Below are positions 50,296-58,518 of a DNA stretch of 64,000 nucleotides, one piece after another (position 1 is the stretch's first letter; each line of letters opens with the position of its first letter). The position numbers were made by a program, and so were the translations under genes. Source of the DNA: Andreprevotia chitinilytica DSM 18519 (GTDB lineage: Bacteria > Pseudomonadota > Gammaproteobacteria > Burkholderiales > Chitinibacteraceae); contig NZ_JONM01000002.1 in NCBI RefSeq assembly GCF_000711875.1, forward strand, positions 376,769-440,768, given 5' to 3'. The notes below the pieces were generated by a model. The model ran no database searches. It had not been told where the DNA came from and was given only the letters and a program-made list of their open reading frames with translations.

Positions 50296-51228
50296 TTATT
50301 TCTTGTGATCGTAAATCGGGGTGAGCGTGTATCCCTGCGCTTTCAGCAAGGCCACCAGCCCGTTCTTGCCGGGCAAGTGCGCTGCGCCGACGGCGATAAA
50401 GCTATTGCCTTGGGAGAGCAGCGTTTGCATGCGTTCCGCCATGCGCACATTGCGATTGCCAATCAGCGTGGTCTTGCTCCAGTTGTCAAAGTAAGCGCGG
50501 TCGGCCTTGGGGAAATCGACTTCTTCCTGTTGATCGGCGAATTGCATCATGCCGTCCAGATCGCGCTTGATATAGAGGGCGATCAGCTTCTTGTAATAGC
50601 CCTCCAGCTTGTCCTGCCCGTCGATCAGGCTGTTCAGCAGTACGATCTGCTTGTCCTGCGGGATGTCTGCAAAGACGGCGATTTGCTCCTCGATCGTTTC
50701 CAGCCCGACATAGTCTTTTTCATTTTCGATGGACATCTTGGCCAGCAGCATGTCGAGCGGCAGCTCGCCGCCCTGGTGCTTGGGCACCATCAATTGCATA
50801 GAGGCTGCCCAAGGCTTAAGACGTTTGGCGGCGGTTTCCGGATAGCCCCGCGCATCCAGTTCCGGCAGCAGTTTCTGGTAATGCTCGGCACCGATCAGAT
50901 CGGCCAGATTCTGCCCTTCCGGCATCAGCATGTTCTTCGCCATCGTCATCATCATGTTGAAGTCGATGCGAATCTCGGTGGCGATATGGTCCGCGTTGTC
51001 GAAGACGGTCTGTACCGGCTCGCTCAGTGCCGTGACGGCGGGATCGGTGACATGGGCGGTGCCAAACAGGTAGGACGGCTTCACGCCTGGCTTTTCGACT
51101 TTCCACAGCACTGCTGGCGGAAACGCATCTGCCGTAACTGTCTTGGCTTTGGCGGCGAACACCGTTGCCGGCGCGAGCAACGTGACAGCACAGAGGGAGA
51201 TGAATAGCGGTCGAAAGCGGGCAAGCAT
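50296..51228 (-). CDS. TraB/GumN-family protein
   Basis: A 310-residue exported protein: signal peptide (core LFISLCAVTLLAPATVFA), then the TraB/GumN fold with the hallmark LFGTAHVTDP near the N-terminus and IAVGAAHLPGKNGLVALL near the C-terminus; the conserved GTxH/GAAHL histidines suggest a metal-dependent hydrolase like the related Tiki proteases. Substrate unknown. A 61-base gap separates it from the unknown gene upstream; the terminator follows the stop. Confidence 0.85.
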   Translation of the reverse strand: MLARFRPLFISLCAVTLLAPATVFAAKAKTVTADAFPPAVLWKVEKPGVKPSYLFGTAHVTDPAVTALSEPVQTVFDNADHIATEIRIDFNMMMTMAKNMLMPEGQNLADLIGAEHYQKLLPELDARGYPETAAKRLKPWAASMQLMVPKHQGGELPLDMLLAKMSIENEKDYVGLETIEEQIAVFADIPQDKQIVLLNSLIDGQDKLEGYYKKLIALYIKRDLDGMMQFADQQEEVDFPKADRAYFDNWSKTTLIGNRNVRMAERMQTLLSQGNSFIAVGAAHLPGKNGLVALLKAQGYTLTPIYDHKK

Positions 51229-51289
51229 CAGGCGGTCTCCTTATTGTAAGACCGCCAAGTATAGCGGTAACCCGTATTGCCGCGTTGCT

Positions 51290-51850
51290 TCAAAGATGGA
51301 TCAAAGTCTTGACCGCCGTCATGTATTCATCGGCGTACGGCGCGGCCTTGCGCGACTCACGTAGCGCCATGTTCCAGCGGCCGACCACGGCCTTCAGGCG
51401 GACTGAATCGGCTGCGGCATCGATATCCGCCACCAGGCTGCTGGCCATCAAGCCAAGGAATTCCCGTGCGCTGTCGCTCATCAGGCGTTTCACCTGTTCA
51501 AGCCGTACCGGATCGATTGCCTGCGGAGCAAGGGCGGGCTCGACGATGATGGGGTCGCGTGTTGCTTGCGGCACCGGGGGCTGCATCGGCTTGGCGCTGA
51601 TGGCAAAGGCCGCCGCCAGGTCGGGGCCATTGGCCGTGATGAAACCGCCAAGTGATAACTCGCGCAGCATGGGCGCGAGTTCCAGCCCGGCCAGCATGGT
51701 GGTCAGCATATAAATCGTGCGAGCGCCATCGATCAGGATCAAAACGCGGCGCAGCCGCGGCGACAAGCCGTGGTTGCGCAAATCCACTTCTTCCTGGCCC
51801 TTGGCTGTTTTGGCGAAAACGGTATTGCTCAGCTCCAGCGGCAAGCTCAT
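51290..51850 (-). CDS. Conserved cytosolic protein of unknown function
   Basis: A 186-residue soluble protein. The N-terminal third (LSNTVFAKTAKGQEEVDLRN, then LSPRLRRVLILIDGARTIYM) reads as a winged-helix-like fold seen in some betaproteobacterial signalling proteins; the middle is a Pro/Ala-rich linker, and the last 80 residues are helical. I do not recognise a named family. ATG 51850 has AGGAG upstream. It lies between the TraB-type gene and a secreted protease. Confidence 0.65.
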   Translation of the reverse strand: MSLPLELSNTVFAKTAKGQEEVDLRNHGLSPRLRRVLILIDGARTIYMLTTMLAGLELAPMLRELSLGGFITANGPDLAAAFAISAKPMQPPVPQATRDPIIVEPALAPQAIDPVRLEQVKRLMSDSAREFLGLMASSLVADIDAAADSVRLKAVVGRWNMALRESRKAAPYADEYMTAVKTLIHL

Positions 51851-52070
51851 CGCACGATTCTCCTGAAAGCTTGGGGCGAAGCGTAGCAATCGCGCATTGC
51901 CGGAATAAGACAGGGCTTACGGTGGAGGATGAGTGGTTGGGCGCCGTTGGATTGGCGCGTAGGCGATGCGGTTACGATGCAGAGGGGGGCAGCGGCTAAA
52001 CCCTACCAAAAGGCTGGAAGAGCAAGCAACGCCCGATCGGGAATAGGCAGTCTCGGCGCTAATCGCAACA

Positions 52071-52115
52071 AAGCCCAACGACTGCCACGAATGGTTCGTG
52101 GTAAGCATTGGGCTT
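52071..52115 (-). terminator. Compound hairpin after the secreted protease gene
   Basis: Outer arms AAGCCCAA (52071-52078) and TTGGGCTT (52108-52115) enclose an inner CCACGAA-TGG-TTCGTGG hairpin. It could end the leftward protease mRNA, but the T-run is weak. Confidence 0.5.
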
Positions 52116-52146
52116 CGTTTCATCTGACCCCCGCGTACAGGGGGAA

Positions 52147-54393
52147 TCAGCTTCCGCTATTCACACGCAGAATGCGGTTGAAGAAGCTGGCCGGCGGTGC
52201 ATCTTCCTGAATCGTCGGACGGCTGAAATTGACGATTGGATCATAGGGCTGACTGACCTGTGTTGGGGTTTGGCTAGCACCAGTATTGTTGCTGTAGTAA
52301 TAGCGGCTGGTGTTCAGGATCAGGTTTGCCCAGTCGTTGTAGTCGTGCAGCACGCCTAACGGGATCGACGGGGACTGATTCGCGCCATTGATAACGTCGT
52401 AAGCGTATCCATAGTTCGCGCTGCTGTTCAGATTCCAGTCCCCAAATACCCCGGCTGCTGTGCCGCGACCGATGATCTGGTTCTCGTCGAGGTTGTTTTC
52501 GTCCAGCGTGCTGCCACTGCCATTCGAGTAATCGAGTTTGAATGTATTCGAGCATGGGCCGTTGGTTACGGCGCAGCTTGGGAACGTGCCAGCCGTCGGG
52601 TAGCCTGGTACCGCCTTGCCAAGGTAATCGTTTTGCCACAGGTAGTAGCGTTCGTTGACCTCGCCGCTGACCGGATTGGGCAGCCCATCCAGCTGATACA
52701 GGTAGTTCATGATGCTGTAGTAGTTCGGCTTGTAGTTGGCGTCTTCATCGCCGCCATGCCGCAGGCCGAGCGTGTGTCCTAGCTCGTGCATGATGGTGGC
52801 TGCCTGATAATTGATCAGCTGGTTGGTGGCGTTGCTGTTGTTGGTGCTCAAGCCCCATTTCCCCAGCGAGACCTCAAAGTCGTTGCCGGCGATTTCCGCA
52901 ATGCCGGAAGACCCGGCCAAGCCGTTTGCCTGCTGGCTGCTCGCCATCAGCATGTAGCGGAAGAACGGTTTGCGACGCACATCAAACGTCGGGGTCTTCA
53001 CCGCGTAAACACTGATGCAGCCGGGCCCGAAATACGGGGAGGAGCTGTTAAGCAGTTGGGAGCAGGCGGTGAATGGTCGCTGATTGCTCACGCTACCGCT
53101 CAGGTTGTACAGCGCCGGGTTAAAGCTGCCCGAGAACAGATTGCCAGTATCGAAGTGCACGGCGATGTTGTGCGACTTGAAGGCCTGCACCACGTTGGCG
53201 AGCGCTTCGCTACGGGGGGTGATGCCCGGATCGGTGCTGTTCATGTAATCGACCTGAATGAACAGGTCTTTCTGCCCCTGGCGGGCACCCATCGAATACA
53301 GGTCCAGACCAGCGAACGTGCCACCTGCTGCCTTGGCCGAATCGGGAATGCCGTCGCCATCGCTATCGACCGCGCCCGGCGCCACATCGTTCGGGCCGCC
53401 CGGCGTGGTGAAGCTGGATGGCGACCAATCGGCGGCCGTGTGCGTTTGCTGGAAGCTGGACGCCAGCCGCACGATGGAGGTGTTGTAGTTGTAGAAGGTG
53501 ATGCTGCTGGTCGGATCGGGTTTGGTCGTGACAACAGGGAAGCCGGCGACGTTCGCGCCCGTCCATGCGCCGGCAGTGATCGGCGCGACGGTGTCGGAGC
53601 CAAAACGTACGAAATCAACGGTTTGTCCGCTACTCAGCAATTCGACAAAGCCTTGTGTGTTGGTCCAGAACGGAATGTTACTGCTGCCATCGATCAGGTA
53701 GAGGGTGGAGGCGGAATTCAGCAGGTCGCTGTTGGCTTTGCCGCCGATCACCATATAGCCGCCACTCGGGACGGTAGTGTGCGGCAGGCTAAAGGTCGTA
53801 ACGCCAGTCAACTTGGAAACCGTGTTGAAGTAGTGACTGCGTACCGAGTAGTTGGCCAGGTCAATCGCCGCGCCGGAGTTGTTCCAGATCTCAAACCAGG
53901 ATGCCGATTGGACGTAATAGTTATTGGCAACTTCACTGATGAAAACGCCCGATGGAGCCGGAATTGGTGTCGGTGTCGGTGTCGGTGTCGGAGTTGGTGC
54001 GGGTGTCGACGTTGGGGCTGGCGTTGGCGCAGGAGTCGGTGTTGGCGTAGGTGTAGGAGTCGGTGTAGGAGTCGGTGTAGGAGTCGGTGTAGGAGTCGGT
54101 GTAGGAGTCGGTGTAGGAGTCAGTGTAGGAGTCGGCGTTGGAGCCGGTGTCGACGTAGGCGCTGGAGCCGGCGTAGGGGCCGGAGTCGGTTGATCATCAA
54201 GCACGATGCTGAGAATCGACATCAAGGCCGCACCTGACAGGGGGGCTGGCGCTGGCGTGGGGGTCGGTGTGGGCGTTCCGGCGGCCATCGCCTCCGGTGC
54301 TACATTGCCCAAGACCAGATAAGCCCCGCTGCTTAGAAGGACGCTTGCGCCAAGCGCTGCAAGCGTGGTTCGGCCGAGTTGTCGCGTTTTCAT
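52147..54393 (-). CDS. Secreted zinc metalloprotease with lamin-tail domain and Thr-Pro linker
   Basis: A 748-residue exported protein. An N-terminal signal/anchor ([21 protein letters not shown]) is followed by a low-complexity Thr-Pro linker (about residues 44-150), a lamin-tail-like beta domain ([20 protein letters not shown]), a calcium-type DSDGDGIPD motif, and a metzincin domain with zinc motif [11 protein letters not shown] (His536, Glu537, His540, His546) and Met-turn SIMNYLY. It probably degrades extracellular protein. The start is uncertain (54393 or ATG 54411). Linker DNA contains a 12-bp tandem repeat. Confidence 0.82.
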   Translation of the reverse strand: MKTRQLGRTTLAALGASVLLSSGAYLVLGNVAPEAMAAGTPTPTPTPAPAPLSGAALMSILSIVLDDQPTPAPTPAPAPTSTPAPTPTPTLTPTPTPTPTPTPTPTPTPTPTPTPTPTPTPAPTPAPTSTPAPTPTPTPTPTPIPAPSGVFISEVANNYYVQSASWFEIWNNSGAAIDLANYSVRSHYFNTVSKLTGVTTFSLPHTTVPSGGYMVIGGKANSDLLNSASTLYLIDGSSNIPFWTNTQGFVELLSSGQTVDFVRFGSDTVAPITAGAWTGANVAGFPVVTTKPDPTSSITFYNYNTSIVRLASSFQQTHTAADWSPSSFTTPGGPNDVAPGAVDSDGDGIPDSAKAAGGTFAGLDLYSMGARQGQKDLFIQVDYMNSTDPGITPRSEALANVVQAFKSHNIAVHFDTGNLFSGSFNPALYNLSGSVSNQRPFTACSQLLNSSSPYFGPGCISVYAVKTPTFDVRRKPFFRYMLMASSQQANGLAGSSGIAEIAGNDFEVSLGKWGLSTNNSNATNQLINYQAATIMHELGHTLGLRHGGDEDANYKPNYYSIMNYLYQLDGLPNPVSGEVNERYYLWQNDYLGKAVPGYPTAGTFPSCAVTNGPCSNTFKLDYSNGSGSTLDENNLDENQIIGRGTAAGVFGDWNLNSSANYGYAYDVINGANQSPSIPLGVLHDYNDWANLILNTSRYYYSNNTGASQTPTQVSQPYDPIVNFSRPTIQEDAPPASFFNRILRVNSGS
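54050..54133. repeat. 12-bp tandem repeat (7 copies) coding the Thr-Pro linker
   Basis: GGTGTAGGAGTC is repeated head to tail from 54050 to 54133, six copies identical and the seventh with one change; degenerate copies flank it. Each unit encodes Thr-Pro-Thr-Pro on the minus strand, keeping frame whatever the copy number, so linker length could vary without frameshift. Confidence 0.9.
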
Positions 54394-54766
54394 TGTCAGT
54401 GCGTATTCCATTTCAGTTGATCGCAGCGAGCCTGCCGTTACGGCTGCGCCTGGCGCCACAGGTGTATCAGGTCTTGGCTCCAGCTCGGATGGCGACATCT
54501 GGCAGGCTGGTACCTGATTTTGAAATTTTATTGAAAGCAAACCGACGGATAATGCCCGTGGCATTGTGGTGCGTCAATGTTCCTCACAGGGGTTGTGTTC
54601 TATCGCCAACGTCGCTTTGGCTGGGTGCCGGCCGGGGTGGCAAGGATCAACGCAAGCCCCGGCCGGCAAGCCGTCCGGGCTACGGGTTAGTCTCGCTCTC
54701 CCCATGCGATCGCGCATAAAAAAGCCAGCCCAAAGGCTGGCTTTTCTTACCGCATGAACCACGCGC
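54394..54766. other. Gap between ppa and the secreted protease gene
   Basis: A 373-base leftward upstream region of the protease. It holds a perfect 12-base inverted repeat (TGCCGGCCGGGG at 54626-54637, CCCCGGCCGGCA at 54657-54668) of unknown role and the ppa terminator at 54718-54745. No convincing gene; promoter elements for the protease presumably lie in the AT-richer part at 54500-54560. Confidence 0.5.
54718..54745 (-). terminator. Intrinsic terminator after ppa
   Basis: AAAAGCCAGCC-CAAA-GGCTGGCTTTT, 11 bp, with extra A residues to the left, 22 bases from the ppa stop. Confidence 0.85.
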
Positions 54767-55297
54767 TTACTTCTGCTGCGCGCGCTCGTAGCTGGCAACG
54801 ATCTCGGCTTCGGCAGCGGCTTTGTCGCCCCAGCCGGTGACCTTCACCCACTTGCCCTTTTCCAGATCCTTGTAGTGCTCGAAGTAGTGCTTCACTTGCG
54901 CGAGCAGCAGTTCCGGCAGGTCTTCCAGCTTCTGGATGTGGGCGTACATCGCACACACTTTCTCGACCGGTACGGCGATCACTTTGGCATCCTGGCCAGC
55001 TTCGTCTTCCATGCCCAGCACGCCGATGGCGCGGCACTTGATGACCATGCCGGGGCCGAGCGGGAAGGGGGTGTGCACCAGCACATCCACCGGATCGCCA
55101 TCCAGCGACAGGGTGTGCGGCACGAAGCCGTAGTTCATCGGGTAGGACATCGAGGTGCCAACGAAGCGGTCGACGATGATGCAGCCGGCTTCCTTGTCGA
55201 ATTCGTATTTCACCGGCGGGGCATTGGCCGGGATTTCGATGATCACGTTGAAATCTTGCGGCAGGTTCTTGCCGGCGGGGATCTTGCTGACGTCCAT
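54767..55297 (-). CDS. ppa: Inorganic pyrophosphatase (family I)
   Basis: Hydrolyses pyrophosphate to orthophosphate and so drives biosynthetic reactions. The 176-residue length and the metal-binding signature DGDPVDVLV (family pattern DxDPxD) are typical; [10 protein letters not shown] and [11 protein letters not shown] complete the active site. Clear terminator; single gene. The ATG at 55297 has GGAAG upstream. Confidence 0.96.
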   Translation of the reverse strand: MDVSKIPAGKNLPQDFNVIIEIPANAPPVKYEFDKEAGCIIVDRFVGTSMSYPMNYGFVPHTLSLDGDPVDVLVHTPFPLGPGMVIKCRAIGVLGMEDEAGQDAKVIAVPVEKVCAMYAHIQKLEDLPELLLAQVKHYFEHYKDLEKGKWVKVTGWGDKAAAEAEIVASYERAQQK

Positions 55298-55377
55298 GAC
55301 GCGTCTTCCTTGGCTGTAAATTATGAATTCGGAACAGGTGGGTCGAAACGGGCGGAATTATAAATCAAACGCTGCCG

Positions 55378-57030
55378 TCATTCAGAAAACCGCAGCTCGG
55401 TGGTCGTTGCTTGCACGATGGCTTCTTCCGGAAAGCCGATCGATTCGCCGATGCCGAAGGCGAGATACAGCGAGGGCAGGGTGCTTTGCGCGACCGGGGT
55501 CATGGTATGCGGCGTGGGGCCGAGGTCGGTGAAGGTAGCGATCTGGCGGGTGGCGATCAGCTTGCCATCCTTGCGCCGCGAGCTATCGAAGCGCGTACCG
55601 TCCTTGTTGGCCCACCAGACCTGGTTGCCGCGATCGTCGGGCTGCAGAAACAGATCGTGCGTCGAGTGATCATTGGGCTCAGCCTCGAAGGTGCCGCCCG
55701 AACCCAGAGAGCTATGTATCGGGTCTGTGCTCAGTGCGCGGATGAATGCATCGTCGAGCGTGGCATGGACGAGCACCGAGTCCGTGTTGGTCAGCGTGAA
55801 TTCAAAGCTGAACGGCTTGCGCTTGAGAACGATCGGGCTGCCATCAACATGGATGCGTTTGTCGTCCTGCACCACGAAGACATCGAGCTGTTTCTTGGTC
55901 TTCTTGCGGGCCGCTTCGAACGTTGCGGCGTGCAGCAATTCTTCGGTCGCCGTGCTGTAGACCGGGCTGTTGGGCGTGCCGAGCTGCGCATAGGAAAAAG
56001 CGGTGCGTGGGATTTTCGGATCGTCATTCGTCGCGAGCGGATCGGCGCCCAGCTGGAGCAGGAGCTTGGCGGTTGCGGGGGCGTTGGCACTGGCCGCGGA
56101 CATCAGCGGGGTCTTGTGATTGGGGTCGCGCTGTTCGAAGTTGACGCCGGCGCGCACCAAGGCCCGCACGGCGACCACATTGTCGTGTAGTGCTGCGATA
56201 TGGATCGGGTAGAGGCCGAAGCCATCCGGCTCGTCGAATTTGCCGGCCTTGATCAGTGCCGCCACGATCTTGTCGGTATCCGGCCGGGTGCGCAGGCATT
56301 CGTACCAGGCGTTCAGGCCCTTTTCTTTTCTGAGCGTCGGATTGGCACCGGCTTTCAAGAGCATATCGATCAATTCGAAGTCGCCGCTCATGCAGGCGAT
56401 GACCAAGGGGGAGACGCCGTCGCTATTCATGGCATTGGGGTTGGCGCCGGCATCGAGCAGCCGTTTGGCCTGCGCTGGACCGATCACCAGGGCGGCCAAG
56501 GTATTGCCGAGTGCGTCCGGCTGGCTGTGCTTGGCATCGATGGTGGCCAGCGTGTCGTTGAAGATTCGCAACAAGCCTGGGCGGGCTTTTTCATACGGCG
56601 GCGGTACGCCATCGGCCACGTCGTCGACCCGGATCACATGCCAGCCATCTGGTGCTTTCACGGCCCGTTCGCTGACTTGGCCCTTGGGAATCAGCGGCAG
56701 CGCCGTGGATAGTTCCCACGTCATCTGACGCGGATAGAGCCAGCCCACATCACCGCCTTGGGATTTGGTCTTTTCATCGCGTGACATTTCTTGTGCCACG
56801 CTGGCGAACGAGCGGCCACTGCGCAGTTTTTCCAGCGCTTTGAAGCTGTCCCGGCCGTTGGCCAGCAGGATATGGCTGATCTTGTACTGGCGTTGCTGCG
56901 CCGGGTAAGTGATGGCGAAATGCCGGTATTCGGTTTGCAGCTCGGCTTCGCTGGGGGGCTCCTGCGCCCAGGCAGCGGACAAGCACAAGGGGTAGAACAG
57001 GATGGCGCTGCAGACGGTTGCGAGTTTCAT
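55378..57030 (-). CDS. Parvulin-type prolyl isomerase fused to ankyrin repeats, exported
   Basis: A 550-residue protein with an unusual architecture. Signal peptide (ILFYPLCLSAAWAQ), then a parvulin/PpiC-like domain at about residues 40-140 (YKISHILLANGRDSFKALEKL, GGDVGWLYPRQM, GWHVIRVDDV), then ankyrin repeats at about 175-340 (AKRLLDAGANPNAMNSDGVSPLVIA, FGLYPIHIAALHDN, KTPLMSAASA), and a C-terminal beta-rich region of unknown type. Ankyrin domains are uncommon in the periplasm. The protein may chaperone or scaffold envelope proteins; this is inferred. ATG 57030 gives the best signal peptide; 57057 is an alternative. Confidence 0.78.
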   Translation of the reverse strand: MKLATVCSAILFYPLCLSAAWAQEPPSEAELQTEYRHFAITYPAQQRQYKISHILLANGRDSFKALEKLRSGRSFASVAQEMSRDEKTKSQGGDVGWLYPRQMTWELSTALPLIPKGQVSERAVKAPDGWHVIRVDDVADGVPPPYEKARPGLLRIFNDTLATIDAKHSQPDALGNTLAALVIGPAQAKRLLDAGANPNAMNSDGVSPLVIACMSGDFELIDMLLKAGANPTLRKEKGLNAWYECLRTRPDTDKIVAALIKAGKFDEPDGFGLYPIHIAALHDNVVAVRALVRAGVNFEQRDPNHKTPLMSAASANAPATAKLLLQLGADPLATNDDPKIPRTAFSYAQLGTPNSPVYSTATEELLHAATFEAARKKTKKQLDVFVVQDDKRIHVDGSPIVLKRKPFSFEFTLTNTDSVLVHATLDDAFIRALSTDPIHSSLGSGGTFEAEPNDHSTHDLFLQPDDRGNQVWWANKDGTRFDSSRRKDGKLIATRQIATFTDLGPTPHTMTPVAQSTLPSLYLAFGIGESIGFPEEAIVQATTTELRFSE

Positions 57031-57494
57031 CGACGCATTTCCCAAGCGGTTGATCATGCATTTGGCATGGTCAGTGTACGGAGGCAAGATGAAAGCGCAA
57101 GGATGATTGCTTAGAAAGCCGTTCACGATCTTTCAGTTATGCGCCTGCGGCGCGAGTAAAGGCATTACAGCGGGAATCCGTCCCGCGGCCGGGGAAAGGA
57201 CTTTGTCTCGCCAAAGCCCTCTCCACTCCAAAGGCGACCCCCGCTGGGCGGCCCTCCAGGCTACCCTCGGTCGGTCGCGAGCCTAAGGTCTCGCGACACT
57301 CCCTCGGCGCTTAGCGAAAGGGGACGAAAACCCGCGGCGCAACCATCGCGAGATAAAACCGCAGCAGTTGTGCGCTACCGCCCATGATTTCGTAGGGTGC
57401 AATCCCTATAGCTGGGCGAATCAAAGATTCGCACGCGAAAGGGTATTGCGCCGCATTGGCTGAACCGACTTTTCAAAAGATCGTGAGCAGGTTC
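57031..57494. repeat. Structured intergenic sequence, probable degenerate dispersed repeats
   Basis: 464 bases without a credible gene. Short perfect hairpins are frequent: GCGCC-TGC-GGCGC (57140-57152), GTCGCGAG...CTCGCGAC (57274-57297), GCGAATC-AAA-GATTCGC (57416-57432). The block TAGGGTGCAAT...TATTGCGCCGCAT near 57393-57456 resembles a repeat widely dispersed in proteobacteria (GGGTGCAAT ... ATTGCGCC). The identification is by memory of the pattern, not by search. Confidence 0.45.
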
Positions 57495-58367
57495 TTAGAG
57501 TTCTACGGTTGCGCGCCGCCAGCGCCGGTTCAGCCATACCGCAGTGGCGATGATCGCACCACCGATCAATAAGCGCGGGATGTCGGCATGCCGGTTCCAG
57601 ATCAGGAGGTTGAGCGCAATGCCGACCGGGATATGCATATTGTTCATCGCCCCCAGCGTGCCGGCATCCACCAACGTCGCGCCCTTGTTCCACCAGAAGA
57701 AACCCAGCGCCGACGAGATCAGGCCGAGAAAGGCCAGCACGGCCCATTGCACATCGGTGGCGGGCAGTTTGGCCGGGTTGCCGAAGATCAAATACGAGGG
57801 CAGGGCGACCAGCAAGGCGCCGGCAAAGAACCAGCCAAAGCTCGCTCGTGCGGGCAAGTCGGTTGGATAGCGGCGGAGCAAATACTTGTAGCCGATCTGG
57901 CCGGCGGCAAAGGTGAGGTTGGCAAGCTGCAACATCAAAAAGCCGGTGAGGTAATGCGCGCTCAGGTTGTCGTAACGGATCACCAGCGAACCGACGACAG
58001 CCAGCAAGGCGGCGGCAAACGCGCTGGGGGTGAAGCGGCGATTGAAGGCATCGTCGATCAGGGTGATATAGATCGGCGTGAAAATGGTGAACAGCAGCAC
58101 TTCCGGCACGGTCAGGAAGGCGAACGAGCGGTAGAGCAGCAAGTAGGTGATGCCGAACTGCAGGGCGCCGGCCGTCATGGTGCCGACGATGCGTTGCGGC
58201 GCGATGCCACGCAAACGGGTCAGCGGCAGAAATACCAGCCCAGCCAATGCCACGCGGGCCAGCACGGCGAAATCGCTATCGACGTGACCGGCCAGATAGT
58301 TGCCGATCAGGCTGAACGACAACGCCCAGACTACGGTAATGAATGCCAGATAGGGCACGGATCGCAT
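57495..58367 (-). CDS. EamA-family (DMT superfamily) exporter
   Basis: A 290-residue inner-membrane protein with ten hydrophobic segments in two EamA repeats (first repeat YLAFITVVWALSFSLIGNYL; second repeat FGWFFAGALLVALPSYLIFG). Members export amino acids, purines or other metabolites; the substrate is unknown. The start at 58367 fits homologous N-termini; longer starts (58397, 58424) would add a basic extension. It diverges from the acetyltransferase gene across about 150 bases. Confidence 0.82.
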   Translation of the reverse strand: MRSVPYLAFITVVWALSFSLIGNYLAGHVDSDFAVLARVALAGLVFLPLTRLRGIAPQRIVGTMTAGALQFGITYLLLYRSFAFLTVPEVLLFTIFTPIYITLIDDAFNRRFTPSAFAAALLAVVGSLVIRYDNLSAHYLTGFLMLQLANLTFAAGQIGYKYLLRRYPTDLPARASFGWFFAGALLVALPSYLIFGNPAKLPATDVQWAVLAFLGLISSALGFFWWNKGATLVDAGTLGAMNNMHIPVGIALNLLIWNRHADIPRLLIGGAIIATAVWLNRRWRRATVEL

Positions 58368-58518
58368 CCTGCGGATTGTGAATCGTCGGGATTGTGCCAT
58401 TGCGGCCACGGCATCGCCCGTCAATACTCATCCCAGTGACATTGTGCAGTGCATTATCGTTAAATGATTGCGATACTTGCCCGTTATCATAAACAGCAAA
58501 TTCTGATATTCGCCGGCG

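Noticed and set aside
51929-52210. A 93-codon rightward frame next to the secreted protease
   Set aside because: Runs into the protease coding end on the other strand; the GGAGG directly abuts the ATG at an unworkable spacing.
53950-54270. Plus-strand Gly/Val-rich protein from the tandem-repeat region
   Set aside because: It is the antisense of the Thr-Pro linker of the metalloprotease.
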